Below are positions 1 to 8,879 of a DNA stretch of 64,000 nt, piece after piece (the stretch's first letter is position 1; each line of letters opens with the position of its first letter). Both the position numbers and the translations under genes were made by a program. The DNA is from Alkalihalobacillus pseudalcaliphilus (GTDB taxonomy: Bacteria > Bacillota > Bacilli > Bacillales > Bacillaceae_D): assembly GCA_001038565.1 (NCBI GenBank), contig LFJO01000005.1, forward strand, positions 133,271 through 197,270, written 5' to 3'. A model generated the notes under the pieces. The model did not search any database, was not told the DNA's origin, and saw nothing but the letters and a program-made list of their open reading frames with translations.

Positions 1-632
1 TTCAAGCTGGGGCAATAACTTCAACCTCGTTTATGATAACGGGAGAAGCCAGTGAACATGCCAGGCAATTATCCTTGCAAAATCCAAATTTAATAGTTGG
101 TATCCATTTAACATTAACATCAGGAAAGCCTATTACTGATGTTCCTAGTTTAGTAGACGAAACAGGTTATTTTAAGTTGTCGAGTCGATTTGAACAAGAA
201 GACTGGGAAATTAACTTAGATGAAGTAGAGCAAGAATGGATGAAACAGATTGAGTGTTTTTATAAACAGTTTCAATATTTACCTAATCATATAGATAGTC
301 ATCACCATATTCATGGGTGGAGCAAGCTGCACCCCGTTCTTGTTCGGTTAGCGAAACGATACCAGCTCCCTTTTCGTCACCTCACTGGCATTAGGGATTT
401 ACTCATTACAAAAAGAACAAGCTATTTTCATGATCAGTTTTATGGTGAAAATTTAAAGCTAGAGCATTTACAAGAAATAATCAATAAACATCGTTATCAC
501 ACGTTGGAAATCATGTGTCACCCTGGATATGTGGATGACTCCTTAAAAAGGCAATCATCTTATGTGGAAAAAAGAAGAGAAGAGTTGCGCATTTTAAAAG
601 AGTGGATGAAAGAGGAAAAGGTGAGCTCCTAA
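1..632 (+). CDS. YdjC/ChbG-family carbohydrate deacetylase, 5' end missing
   Basis: The reading frame is open from base 3, and an in-frame ATG at 33 is internal to the family fold, so the true start lies before the window. The residues before that ATG (QAGAITSTSF) continue the conserved N-terminal family pattern. Visible hallmarks are GIHLTLTSG, the histidine-rich metal site IDSHHHIHG and the C-terminal CHPGYVD. YdjC/ChbG proteins are metal-dependent deacetylases of N-acetylated sugars such as chito-oligosaccharides. The N-terminal catalytic Asp is off the edge and cannot be checked. No other amino-sugar gene is in view, so the substrate is unknown. Confidence 0.85.
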   Translation, partial: QAGAITSTSFMITGEASEHARQLSLQNPNLIVGIHLTLTSGKPITDVPSLVDETGYFKLSSRFEQEDWEINLDEVEQEWMKQIECFYKQFQYLPNHIDSHHHIHGWSKLHPVLVRLAKRYQLPFRHLTGIRDLLITKRTSYFHDQFYGENLKLEHLQEIINKHRYHTLEIMCHPGYVDDSLKRQSSYVEKRREELRILKEWMKEEKVSS

Positions 633-786
633 CGTTGCTCCCTTTTCTTTTTTTACGTCGTGTTATTTAACTCATGATTTCACTTCATTTGTCAGTAGTT
701 TTATAAAAAGAACGGTTTTTAATTATGATATAGTAGAAGTAAGTAAAATCTAATGAATGAGAGATGTAAGATAAAGGAGTATAAAG

Positions 787-1575
787 ATGAAGCAAGAACA
801 ATCTACAGAAATTAAACCATTATCACTTATGATGCTTAAGCCAAAGTCTGGCAAGGAATGGGCTATATGCCTCGTTGGCTGGATGACTAGTTTAGGTATC
901 ATTTATTTATCAGTTTTTTATGAAGTTGTCTACCGAGCTACCGTCCTTTTATTTTTAGTCAGCTTTGCGGTTATTGTGTTACAAAAATTAAGAGAAATGA
1001 AGAGTTTATTAGAACGAAAACAGGATAAGGAAGGAGAGCAAACAGCTCCGATTGCAAACGAAGTAGGGGAAGAAGAAGCTACTGTGACTGTCGAGGCAAC
1101 GAATGAGCAAACGCGGATTTTTGAAGGGGTTAAGGAAAAGGAACAAGCTTTACGTAAAATTGAACTGGATCAAACGTTATTAATGGAAGATTTATTTAAA
1201 AAAGCGGACCTCGATGAGATTGAGAAGCAGCAATTCCGAAGCCGATTTGAAGAAAAACAAGTAGAACGCACAACCTTACTTACCGAACTAAGTAACGCTA
1301 AAGCAAAAATTCAGCAGGCATTTCTTGATACGAAGAGTTTGTTTGTAAAAGAGGATCCAGTTAAGGAGTTAGCCACATTATTAGAGTTAGATAGTTTTGA
1401 AGACCCTAATCTGGAGCAATTAAACCAGAGAATTAAATCAATTAAAAGTCTACTGAAAGATTCACATGTTCATACTTTACAAAAAGATGGATATTTGGAC
1501 GAACAATATAAATTAACGAGGCTTGGTTATAAAGCTTTAATAAGATTTACGCCGAAAAAACAAGGGGAGAAGTGA
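787..1575 (+). CDS. Membrane-anchored coiled-coil protein, function unknown
   Basis: The 262-residue product has two hydrophobic segments near residues 25-45 and 49-66. A long charged Glu/Lys-rich region likely to form a coiled coil follows (about 67-200). The C-terminal tail (KDGYLDEQYKLTRLGYKAL) resembles the end of a winged-helix domain. The start follows AAGGAG at about 774. The stop lies 4 bp before the next gene, so the two are probably co-transcribed. I do not recognise a named family. A topology with two N-terminal membrane helices and a cytoplasmic coiled coil is an inference from hydrophobicity only. Confidence 0.7.
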   Translation: MKQEQSTEIKPLSLMMLKPKSGKEWAICLVGWMTSLGIIYLSVFYEVVYRATVLLFLVSFAVIVLQKLREMKSLLERKQDKEGEQTAPIANEVGEEEATVTVEATNEQTRIFEGVKEKEQALRKIELDQTLLMEDLFKKADLDEIEKQQFRSRFEEKQVERTTLLTELSNAKAKIQQAFLDTKSLFVKEDPVKELATLLELDSFEDPNLEQLNQRIKSIKSLLKDSHVHTLQKDGYLDEQYKLTRLGYKALIRFTPKKQGEK

Positions 1576-1579
1576 TGTA

Positions 1580-2230
1580 ATGGCTGCCTCATTTAAGAGA
1601 CAATTACCCAAAATCAAGCAACACCTAGAGGTGAAGTCTTGGTCTGATTGTTATGAGCAAGATAAATATATGGATAGCTGTGTCATAGAAAACGAGATGA
1701 TTCAAGTAGAAGAATATGATAAAGTTTTCTTTGACCAAATGATTTTTAAAAACGTAACATTTATTGGTAGCTTTTTTCAGCTATTAGAATGTGTGGATGT
1801 TATTTTTGACCATTGTGACTTTTCAAATGCTCGGTTAAATCAGGCTGTATTTCATCGAGTTGAATTCCGTCAATGTAAAATGGCGGGTACACAGCTAGCA
1901 GAGGCACATTTTCAGCATGTATTATTTGTAGATACGTTAGCTCCTTATCTAGAGTGCCAATTTACAAGCTTCAAACATGTCATGCTGGAGAAATCGGTGT
2001 TAAAACATGCAAACTTTTTTGAGGCGAAATTAATGAAAGTAGAATTTCAAGAATGTCAGCTTGATGAAGCTTCTTTTTATGAAGTCGATTTAGCTGGAAT
2101 CGATTTAAGTGCAAGCTACTTCGAACGAATTGCTGTGACAAGTGGTAAGCTTAAAGGCTGCATCATTTCTCCTGAACAAGCGATCGGTTTTGTGAAGGCG
2201 TTTGGAATGGTCGTTAATGAAAAGGGATGA
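1580..2230 (+). CDS. Pentapeptide-repeat protein
   Basis: This 216-residue protein contains many A(D/N)LXX-like five-residue repeats, for example FSNARLNQAVF, KHANFFEAKL and DEASFYEVDLAG. These build a right-handed quadrilateral beta-helix. There is no signal peptide, so it should be cytoplasmic. In this fold the central Leu/Phe/Cys residues stack inside; Cys is unusually frequent here (FDHCDF, FRQCKM). Some family members mimic DNA and protect gyrase, but nothing in the sequence ties this copy to that role. It is coupled to the upstream membrane protein by a 4-bp gap. Confidence 0.85.
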   Translation: MAASFKRQLPKIKQHLEVKSWSDCYEQDKYMDSCVIENEMIQVEEYDKVFFDQMIFKNVTFIGSFFQLLECVDVIFDHCDFSNARLNQAVFHRVEFRQCKMAGTQLAEAHFQHVLFVDTLAPYLECQFTSFKHVMLEKSVLKHANFFEAKLMKVEFQECQLDEASFYEVDLAGIDLSASYFERIAVTSGKLKGCIISPEQAIGFVKAFGMVVNEKG

Positions 2231-2276
2231 ACATGTGTGAAAGAAGGACAAATATAATCAGGTAGGTTTCGGTCGT

Positions 2277-3110
2277 ATGAGGAGAAGAATTAAATGGTTT
2301 ATAGGTGTGTTAATAGCCGTATTAGTAGGGGCGTTATTCTTTCATGACCAAAATAACCGTATTGTCGTGACGGAGCATGAAATTGATTTGGATATTCAGC
2401 ACGGTCAGGAATTGGCGGTTGTTCATCTTTCAGATCTTCACAGTAAGGGATTCGGGACACAGCAACAAAAGCTTTTAACAAAAGTAAGTGCCGAGAAACC
2501 GGATCTTATTTTTATGACGGGTGACCTTATCGATGCTAAAAAAGCTGATTCTAAAGAACCGCTTGAACTTATGAGAGGCTTAGTCCAATTGGCCCCTGTT
2601 TATTTTGTAACGGGTAATCATGAATGGTGGTCAGGTGAGTATGGGCAATTAGAGCAAGCGTTAGACCAGCTAGGAGTGGTCGTGTTAAGGAATGAATCTA
2701 TGAATGTCACGGTGCATGAGAGGGAATTTACCTTGATCGGAATTGATGATCCGGCAATGCTAAATCAAGAAGAGGAGCAAACTGTCGTGGAATTTATGCA
2801 GCAGGCAATGGACGGAAATAACGCTGAAACCGATTTCACACTTTTGCTAGCACACCGACCGGATTTTTTTTATTTGTATCAAGAATTTGATATTGATCTA
2901 GTTCTTTCAGGCCATGCCCATGGTGGTCAGATAGGTTTGCCTTATAATGGTGGGTTAGTTGCTCCAAATCAAGGCTTCTTTCCGAAATATGTAAAAGGGG
3001 CCTATGAGGAAGATGAGACGATAATGATTGTGCATCGTGGTTTAGGAAACAGTATCATTCCTCAGAGGTTATTTAATCAGCCAGAAGTTATTCGAATTTC
3101 CATCAAATGA
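2277..3110 (+). CDS. Membrane-anchored metallophosphoesterase, YaeI/YkuE type
   Basis: The 277-residue protein has an N-terminal membrane anchor (about 6-25) followed by a calcineurin-like phosphoesterase domain. All metal-binding motifs are present in order: HLSDLHSKG, GDLID, GNHEWW, and the C-terminal LAHRPD and GHAHGGQIG. Known relatives (YkuE, YaeI) are exported or surface phosphoesterases acting on lipid or wall-linked substrates; the substrate here is unknown. The start follows AGGTAGG about ten bases upstream. The gene ends just before a strong hairpin terminator, so it is the last of its transcription unit. Confidence 0.9.
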   Translation: MRRRIKWFIGVLIAVLVGALFFHDQNNRIVVTEHEIDLDIQHGQELAVVHLSDLHSKGFGTQQQKLLTKVSAEKPDLIFMTGDLIDAKKADSKEPLELMRGLVQLAPVYFVTGNHEWWSGEYGQLEQALDQLGVVVLRNESMNVTVHEREFTLIGIDDPAMLNQEEEQTVVEFMQQAMDGNNAETDFTLLLAHRPDFFYLYQEFDIDLVLSGHAHGGQIGLPYNGGLVAPNQGFFPKYVKGAYEEDETIMIVHRGLGNSIIPQRLFNQPEVIRISIK

Positions 3111-3144
3111 ATCTTATTTTAGTCGGAGCAAAATCTGATTTAAT

Positions 3145-3188
3145 GCCGTTGTCATATTACCGAGGTAATGTGGCAACGGCTCTTTGTT
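3145..3188 (+). terminator. Rho-independent terminator after the phosphoesterase gene
   Basis: A 16-bp stem (gccgttgtcatattac pairing with gtaatgtggcaacggc, two G-U pairs) with a 4-base loop is followed by a T-rich run. Confidence 0.85.
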
Positions 3189-3621
3189 TGATAGGGGTCA
3201 ACGAAAGGGATTAGGCTCGATCATATTGCACCAATTGACGAGAGTAAACAACACATTGCATGAAAAGCCGTGTTGTACAGAGCTGCCTGAACTCTCATTT
3301 TTGCTGGTAGAGGCGTGTGGTTTGAGGTGTAGAGTGGTTAATGGCAACTGGTGAAGGTGGAAGAGAAGAACGAGTAGTAGATAAAAGGGGTTTAATGGCA
3401 ATTCCTAAAGCTACTGGAAGCCTACTAGTTGCAAATAACCGCATATAATGACGATCTCTCACACTCTCAGTGACTACTCGATTGTATGTAACCGAAAAAG
3501 AATGGCTATTAATTTTATGGTGCCGATAGACTGTAAACCAAGACATTTCGTCAAGGGAAATGGTCAAGAAAGAGCTCTTAAGAAGGGTAATGTAAAATAT
3601 TTAAAAAAAATTGAAAAATAT
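3189..3621. other. Gene-poor stretch
   Basis: No convincing gene is seen. Minus-strand open frames here (about 67 and 90 codons) overlap each other in different frames, lack good ribosome binding sites and match no family I know. It may hold decayed sequence. The 3' end becomes very A/T-rich before the efflux operon promoter. Confidence 0.4.
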
Positions 3622-3650
3622 TGAAACTTTTTACCATCCTAAAGCGTCTC
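3622..3650 (+). promoter_or_regulatory. ECF sigma-type promoter of the efflux operon
   Basis: TGAAAC (3622-3627) and CGTCTC (3645-3650) are separated by 17 bp, matching the -35 AAC and -10 CGT signature of extracytoplasmic-function sigma promoters of Bacillus (SigW/SigM/SigX type). A T-run follows the -35, as is common. The B. subtilis yknWXYZ operon, the closest known parallel, is SigW-controlled. Which sigma factor acts here is an inference. Confidence 0.65.
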
Positions 3651-3714
3651 TTATATGAATCTATTTTTATAGATTGCTAAAAAGAAAAAGAATTTAATTT
3701 AAAGGGGTTAGGTT

Positions 3715-4962
3715 ATGACAAAGAAAAAAGTTGGTTTAATTGTCACGCTGTCAATTGCAGGTGTACTAGCTTTAGGTGGAACTGGTTTTGGAGCTTATAT
3801 GTATTGGAATAGTTCTGTCCAAGCTGGTGGAGGGTTTGATGATCATGGATCGGAGCTTTACGCGGAGCCTGTGTCAATGATGGCGATGGGCATGGATATG
3901 TATTCACCGTATACATACTCAGGGAAAATTGAACCTGAGAAATCAGAGCGAGTTTATTATGAACCGGAAAAAGGGAAAATTGCGGAGCTCCTTGTAGCTG
4001 AAGGTGATACCGTTGAGGAAGGAACACCTTTATTTGAATATGAGGTAATGGAAGATGACTCCTTAGAGCTCGACCAATTAAAGATCTCATTAGAGATGGC
4101 TTATATGCAAATTAATCGAACAACGAAACAAAAAACGAGATTAGAAAAATCAATAAAAGAAGCAGAATCTAAAGAAGAGAAAGAAATATTTGAAGAAGAA
4201 CTTGAGCAGGTTAATTTTGACTTGCGCTCACAGAATCTTGAAGCTGGACATACGCAAAAACAAATTGAAGCGATAGAGAAGGAAAAAGAAGGAAATGACC
4301 ATATTGTTGTAGCAAAGCAAGCAGGTATTGTGCAGACTATTAACCACGATATTATTGAAGGGGCAATTGGAGAAGGAGCTCAAACCCCTGTTATCTCGAT
4401 TGTTTCGACAGGATCTTATTTTATTAAAAGTCAGGTAAATGAATTTTTATTAGATTCTTTAGAAGTAGGTAGTCAAGTTAGAATTATGAAAAAGGTTTAT
4501 GACGGTCAAGAATGGTTTGGTACGATTACTGATATCGGAAAGCTGCCTGTTGGTTTTGAAGAAGGTGGCGATGATATGATGATGGACATGTATTATGGTG
4601 GTGGGAATCCGCAATCATCGAATTATCCATTTACGGTTCAAATTGATGAGCATGAAGGCTTAGAAATTGGTTTTCATGTGAATATAGAGCCTTATATGGA
4701 GCAAGAGGTGCCAACTAGTGAGCACGTTCAAATTTATGATTGGTATGTAGGTATGGATGAAGAAGAGCCATATGTATGGAAAGTGGATGAAAACAATCAG
4801 ACGGTCAAACAAATCGTTGAAGTTGGAGAAGTTAATGAGTTTGGTTTAATTGAGATTATAAGTGGTTTAACGATGGATGATTATGTGGTGTATCCAGATC
4901 CGAGCATCAAAGAAGGAAGCGAGGTTCAGATGTTTGATGATTTCATTGAAGAATTTGAATAA
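3715..4962 (+). CDS. Efflux periplasmic-adaptor-like (MFP/HlyD) membrane protein, YknX-like
   Basis: The 415-residue adaptor subunit has an N-terminal membrane anchor (about 6-30). A split lipoyl-like half (KGKIAELLVAEGDTV) leads into a coiled-coil hairpin at about 120-190, and the second lipoyl half (IVVAKQAGIVQTIN) and a beta-barrel domain follow. It would sit on the outer face of the membrane and link to the ATPase and permease encoded immediately downstream. Two methionine-rich patches stand out: SMMAMGMDMY at residues 54-63 and DDMMMDMY at about 286-293. These could be metal-binding or simply flexible. The start ATG follows AAAGGGG. No YknW-like membrane partner is present. Confidence 0.85.
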   Translation: MTKKKVGLIVTLSIAGVLALGGTGFGAYMYWNSSVQAGGGFDDHGSELYAEPVSMMAMGMDMYSPYTYSGKIEPEKSERVYYEPEKGKIAELLVAEGDTVEEGTPLFEYEVMEDDSLELDQLKISLEMAYMQINRTTKQKTRLEKSIKEAESKEEKEIFEEELEQVNFDLRSQNLEAGHTQKQIEAIEKEKEGNDHIVVAKQAGIVQTINHDIIEGAIGEGAQTPVISIVSTGSYFIKSQVNEFLLDSLEVGSQVRIMKKVYDGQEWFGTITDIGKLPVGFEEGGDDMMMDMYYGGGNPQSSNYPFTVQIDEHEGLEIGFHVNIEPYMEQEVPTSEHVQIYDWYVGMDEEEPYVWKVDENNQTVKQIVEVGEVNEFGLIEIISGLTMDDYVVYPDPSIKEGSEVQMFDDFIEEFE

Positions 4963-5632
4963 ATCATACAAAGTAGGTAAGGATGATGTGCCGATTTTAC
5001 GTGATATTCAATTACACGTAAAAGAGGGTGAATTCCTTGCGATAATGGGACCGTCTGGATCAGGTAAATCAACACTTATGAATATAATTGGCTGCTTAGA
5101 TAAGCCAACGAGTGGCGAGTATTTTTTAGATGAAAATGATATGTTACAAGGTAAAGAAGGGAAACTAGCTAAGCTTCGTAATAATGAAATTGGATTTGTT
5201 TTTCAAACTTTTCACTTATTACCTAGATTAACAGCCCTCCAAAACGTTGAATTGCCTTTAGTTTACGCAGGAATGAGAAAAAAAGAACGAAGGCAACGTG
5301 CGTTAGACGTTTTACAAAAGGTGGGTCTTGCTGACCGAGTAGGTTTTTCGCCGACTCGACTATCGGGTGGGCAAAAGCAACGTGTAGCGATTGCACGTGC
5401 ACTAGTGAATAATCCACGCTTTATTTTGGCAGATGAACCAACAGGAGCATTAGATACAAAAACAGGTGAGCAAATTCTTAGCCTTTTTGCGGAATTAAAT
5501 AAAGAAGGCGTTACAGTTATTATGATTACGCATGATAAAGAGGTAGCGGATAAAGCTGATCGGATTGTTTATATTCGAGATGGTGAACTGCGTAGTCAGG
5601 AGCAAGTGGAAGAGGTGAGTTCAAATGTTTGA
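4937..5632 (+). CDS. ABC transporter ATPase, MacB/YknY (LolD) type
   Basis: The 231-residue nucleotide-binding protein has Walker A GPSGSGKST (38-46), the Q-loop region FVFQTFHLLP, the signature LSGGQKQRV and Walker B ILADEPTGALD, then the switch His in MITHD. It powers the permease encoded next. I place the start at ATG 4937, 26 bp inside the end of the adaptor gene, because the protein from there begins exactly like family members. The open frame extends to 4877, but that extension is unrelated to the family. The overlap suggests translational coupling. Confidence 0.9.
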   Translation: MISLKNLNKSYKVGKDDVPILRDIQLHVKEGEFLAIMGPSGSGKSTLMNIIGCLDKPTSGEYFLDENDMLQGKEGKLAKLRNNEIGFVFQTFHLLPRLTALQNVELPLVYAGMRKKERRQRALDVLQKVGLADRVGFSPTRLSGGQKQRVAIARALVNNPRFILADEPTGALDTKTGEQILSLFAELNKEGVTVIMITHDKEVADKADRIVYIRDGELRSQEQVEEVSSNV

Positions 5633-6866
5633 AAATATTAAATTATCCTTTCAATCTATCTTTGCTCATAAAATGCGTTCTTTACTTACGATGTTGGGTG
5701 TCATTATTGGGATTGCCGCAGTCATTGCAATCGTTTCAATTATTGAAGGAAATAGTGAGGCGATGAAGCGTGATTTAATTGGTATGGGGGACAATACTAT
5801 TAATGTTGTATATGAAGAAAACAACATGTATGGTGAGGATGACCCGTGGAGTGGATCAGGCATGTCCTATATAGCTGCACCACCTATTAAGTCCGAAACT
5901 TTAGATATGATTAAGAGTGATCCACGTGTAAATTTAATCTCAACTTACCATCAGTCATGGGGAGAAGCCTATCATTTAGCGAATATGTCATGGCCAGAGT
6001 TATACGGAGTCGATCAAACATATTTAGAATTATTCCCAGTTGAAATCGTAGAGGGTAGAGGTTTTACCGATGAAGAGCTATTAGGGAAAAATCAATTCGT
6101 AATTATTAATGAAACAGCTCGTGATGAGTTATTTCCTGACGGGTTTATTTTAGGAAGTTATATCGATATTTCAGGTAGTCCGTTTCGAGTTATTGGTATT
6201 TATAATGATCGTCCAGATAGGGATGAAGAAGACCCGTATTGGGGCTGGTGGGAACAATCTAAGATTATGATTCCTAAAGGTATTTGGCCTTTGGTCGGAG
6301 GGTTTGATTCAGCGACTCAGATTGCTGTTCAAGCTGTTGATACAGATTCTATCCAAGCGGCTGGTGTAATGGCTGCCGAACTATTAAACCAAGACTTGCA
6401 TTTCATTGATGCAGAGAAAGCATCATATGTAGTAATGGATTTAGAAAGAATTGCTCAAGAGATGGAAGCATATGAGCGTACCTTCACATTTCTGTTAATT
6501 GGGATTGCAAGTATCTCATTATTAGTAGGTGGAATTGGGGTTATGAACATTATGCTTGTTTCAGTGACAGAGCGTACAAGAGAAATTGGTATTAAGAAAG
6601 CATTAGGAGCTAAAAGACATGTGATATTATTTCAGTTTTTAACTGAAGCATCAGTATTAACGAGCTTAGGAGGAGCTATTGGGATAGGTGTTGGAGTTGG
6701 AGTGGCCAAACTAATTTCTCACTTTTATGGATTGCCATTTATGCTCTCGATCCCATCAATGCTCATCGGTTTAGGGTTTTCAATGGTGGTTGGAATTATA
6801 TTTGGGTTATTACCATCCCTTAAAGCATCGAAACTGCAACCAGTTGAAGCACTACGTTATGAATAA
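5625..6866 (+). CDS. ABC transporter permease, MacB/FtsX type (YknZ-like)
   Basis: The 413-residue permease has the MacB layout: a first membrane helix at about 20-40, a large extracytoplasmic MacB_PCD domain to about 285, then three helices near 288-310, 335-365 and 375-400. Conserved pieces are KMRSLLTMLGVIIGIAAV at the start, TERTREIGIKKALGA before helix 3 and LQPVEALRYE at the end. It overlaps the ATPase gene by 8 bp. Family members export peptides or hydrophobic toxins or act in envelope stress; B. subtilis YknWXYZ protects against a killing peptide. The substrate here is unknown. Confidence 0.9.
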   Translation: MFENIKLSFQSIFAHKMRSLLTMLGVIIGIAAVIAIVSIIEGNSEAMKRDLIGMGDNTINVVYEENNMYGEDDPWSGSGMSYIAAPPIKSETLDMIKSDPRVNLISTYHQSWGEAYHLANMSWPELYGVDQTYLELFPVEIVEGRGFTDEELLGKNQFVIINETARDELFPDGFILGSYIDISGSPFRVIGIYNDRPDRDEEDPYWGWWEQSKIMIPKGIWPLVGGFDSATQIAVQAVDTDSIQAAGVMAAELLNQDLHFIDAEKASYVVMDLERIAQEMEAYERTFTFLLIGIASISLLVGGIGVMNIMLVSVTERTREIGIKKALGAKRHVILFQFLTEASVLTSLGGAIGIGVGVGVAKLISHFYGLPFMLSIPSMLIGLGFSMVVGIIFGLLPSLKASKLQPVEALRYE

Positions 6867-6910
6867 TTAATTGGACTATTGTTGTATCAACTATAAAAGT
6901 ATGTTAATCA

Positions 6911-6958
6911 AGCACCCCCAATTGTTAGCATGAAAACTAACAATTGGGGGTGCTTTAC
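6911..6958 (+). terminator. Rho-independent terminator of the efflux operon
   Basis: A perfect 18-bp stem (6911-6928 pairing with 6937-6954) with an 8-base loop, ending in a short T-run. Confidence 0.9.
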
Positions 6959-7091
6959 TGTTATTTGGACTTTTTGCTGTCAATCAAGCCCTTTTGCTGC
7001 TTCACTCCATAGTATCAAGTTAAGATAAAGTAAAATAAGCCATCAAAGCAAATTTTTAGGCACAAATTATCACCCTAAGTACACTCTCATA

Positions 7092-7132
7092 CAAAAAACC
7101 GTTGACATTATACGAGATATATATGTCAACGG
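7092..7132 (-). terminator. Terminator of the first CstA-like gene
   Basis: A 10-bp stem (ccgttgacat at 7099-7108 pairing with atgtcaacgg at 7123-7132) is followed on the minus strand by a run of six T. Confidence 0.75.
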
Positions 7133-7164
7133 CCCAGTATAATCCATCCAATGAGATGAATGGG

Positions 7165-8616
7165 TTAGCTAACTTTGGTATCTATTGATTCTACGTTAAT
7201 ATCAACTTCTAAGCCAGCTTTTTTATTTTTATGTGCAGTCCAGAAGAACCAAACTGTAAAGGCGACAGTTAAAATCGCTCCAACTATAAACGAAACATTT
7301 AAATCAAGGCGTAATCCGATTTGAGCATTAAGGATATAGACGAGCACCATATAAGTCATAAATAAAGCAGGTATTAATGAAATAATGTATTTCCGTCCTT
7401 TTACAAACAAGTACATCGTACCAATCCATAATGCAATCACAGCGGTTGCTTGGTTCGCCCATGAGAAGTATCTCCATAGAATATTAAAGTCGATTTGCAT
7501 AAGGATATAGGCGATTACAAATAAAGGAATAGCAATCATAAGACGTCTTGAAGCCTTCTTTTGAGATATATTAAGATAATCGGCAATAATCGAACGCGCT
7601 GCACGGAAAGCCGTATCACCGGATGTAATTGGTAAGACAATAACTCCAAGAACAGCAATTGTACCAGCGACAGCTCCTAATAACGTAATGGAGACCTCAC
7701 TGACAACAGCAGAAGGTGTTCCTTCACTTATTAAAGCATTTAATGCATCACCGTGGAATAAACTCATTGCAGCTGCAGCCCAAATCATGGCAATAATCGC
7801 TTCAGCAATCATCATTCCGTAGAAAATATAACGACCTTCAGATTCTTTTTTAACTGTTCTAGAAATAATTGGCGATTGCGTAGCGTGGAAACCAGACAAG
7901 GCGCCACAAGTAATCGTAAAGAAAAGAATAGGGAATATCGGCAAATTATCAGGGTGTAAATTTTCTAATGTTAGTTCTGGAATTGGTGTACCGGAAAATA
8001 GAAGGGCAATACCAACACCAATGGTTCCAAATAATAAGATCGCACCGAAAAATGGATAAACACGACCAATAATTTTATCGATTGGTAATATCGTTGATAA
8101 GAAATAATAAAGAATAATAAGAGCTGCGAAAATTCCTGTTGCCACTGCACCATTTGTGACAATGCTAAGTAAGGAAGCAGGAGTCGTAATAAAAACAGTT
8201 CCGACTAAGACTAAAAGTAAAAGGGCGAAGAAATTCACGATATGACGTGAAAATTTCCCTAAAAACCTTCCAGCAAGTTCAGGTATATGGGCACCGCGAT
8301 TTCGAATAGAAATCATACCTGTTAAGTAATCATGAACCGCCCCTGCAAAAATGGCACCAACAACGATCCAAATGAATGCAACTGGTCCAAAAAGTGCACC
8401 CATAATTGGCCCAAAGATAGGCCCTGTTCCAGCGATGTTTAAAAGCTGGATTAAGGCATTCTTTTGTTTATTCATTGGGACATAATCTACACCGTCGTTA
8501 TTTGCATATGCTGGCGTAGGTCGTTCGTTCTTAGGCATAAATTGTTTTTCAACAAACTTTCCATACGTGAAATAAGCAATAATTAACAAGATAATGGCAC
8601 CAAAAAATGTAAACAT
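7165..8616 (-). CDS. CstA-family (carbon starvation) membrane transporter, copy 1
   Basis: The 483-residue polytopic protein has about 13-14 hydrophobic segments. Family motifs are NNGVDYVP-like at 40-48, LLNIAGTGPIFGPIMGALFGP, the segment with VHDYLTGMISIRNRGAHIPELAG, and GALSGFHATQSP. CstA/BtsT proteins import peptides or pyruvate during carbon limitation. It is the short form, lacking the long C-terminal extension of E. coli CstA (about 700 residues). The ATG start follows AAGGGGTG. A cre box sits between the start region and the presumed promoter. A close paralogue lies directly upstream in the same orientation. Confidence 0.9.
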   Translation of the reverse strand: MFTFFGAIILLIIAYFTYGKFVEKQFMPKNERPTPAYANNDGVDYVPMNKQKNALIQLLNIAGTGPIFGPIMGALFGPVAFIWIVVGAIFAGAVHDYLTGMISIRNRGAHIPELAGRFLGKFSRHIVNFFALLLLVLVGTVFITTPASLLSIVTNGAVATGIFAALIILYYFLSTILPIDKIIGRVYPFFGAILLFGTIGVGIALLFSGTPIPELTLENLHPDNLPIFPILFFTITCGALSGFHATQSPIISRTVKKESEGRYIFYGMMIAEAIIAMIWAAAAMSLFHGDALNALISEGTPSAVVSEVSITLLGAVAGTIAVLGVIVLPITSGDTAFRAARSIIADYLNISQKKASRRLMIAIPLFVIAYILMQIDFNILWRYFSWANQATAVIALWIGTMYLFVKGRKYIISLIPALFMTYMVLVYILNAQIGLRLDLNVSFIVGAILTVAFTVWFFWTAHKNKKAGLEVDINVESIDTKVS

Positions 8617-8636
8617 CGTTTCACACCCCTTTTTAA

Positions 8637-8652
8637 TTGAAAGCGTTTTCTT
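8637..8652 (-). promoter_or_regulatory. CcpA cre box upstream of CstA copy 1
   Basis: TTGAAAGCGTTTTCTT is an almost ideal match to the catabolite-responsive element. It lies about 20 bp before the start codon, where CcpA would block elongating or initiating polymerase. Glucose repression of this gene is therefore likely. Confidence 0.85.
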
Positions 8653-8841
8653 AATAATGAATGAAAAATAACTAAGAAATAGAAACTCTACAACACCATA
8701 TACGAAATGTTGATAAAACTCCTCCTTTGTTTAATTGGAATATAAAAACTACTTCTTTATTATAACAGCATAGTTACCGATGTAGAAGAGTTTTTTCGCT
8801 GTTATATAGTAATATTTTGAAATTGCTATGCGATTCAAGTA

Positions 8842-8876
8842 AACAATCAGGAGCTAACCTATGAGGTTAGCTCCTG
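8842..8876 (-). terminator. Terminator of CstA copy 2
   Basis: A 13-bp stem (8848-8860 pairing with 8864-8876, loop atg) followed by TTGTTT on the minus strand, only 3 bp past the stop codon. It separates the two cstA-like transcripts. Confidence 0.85.
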
Positions 8877-8879
8877 TTA

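Noticed and set aside
3198..3567. Minus-strand frames of 67 and 90 codons
   Set aside because: They overlap in different frames, lack good start signals and match no known family.
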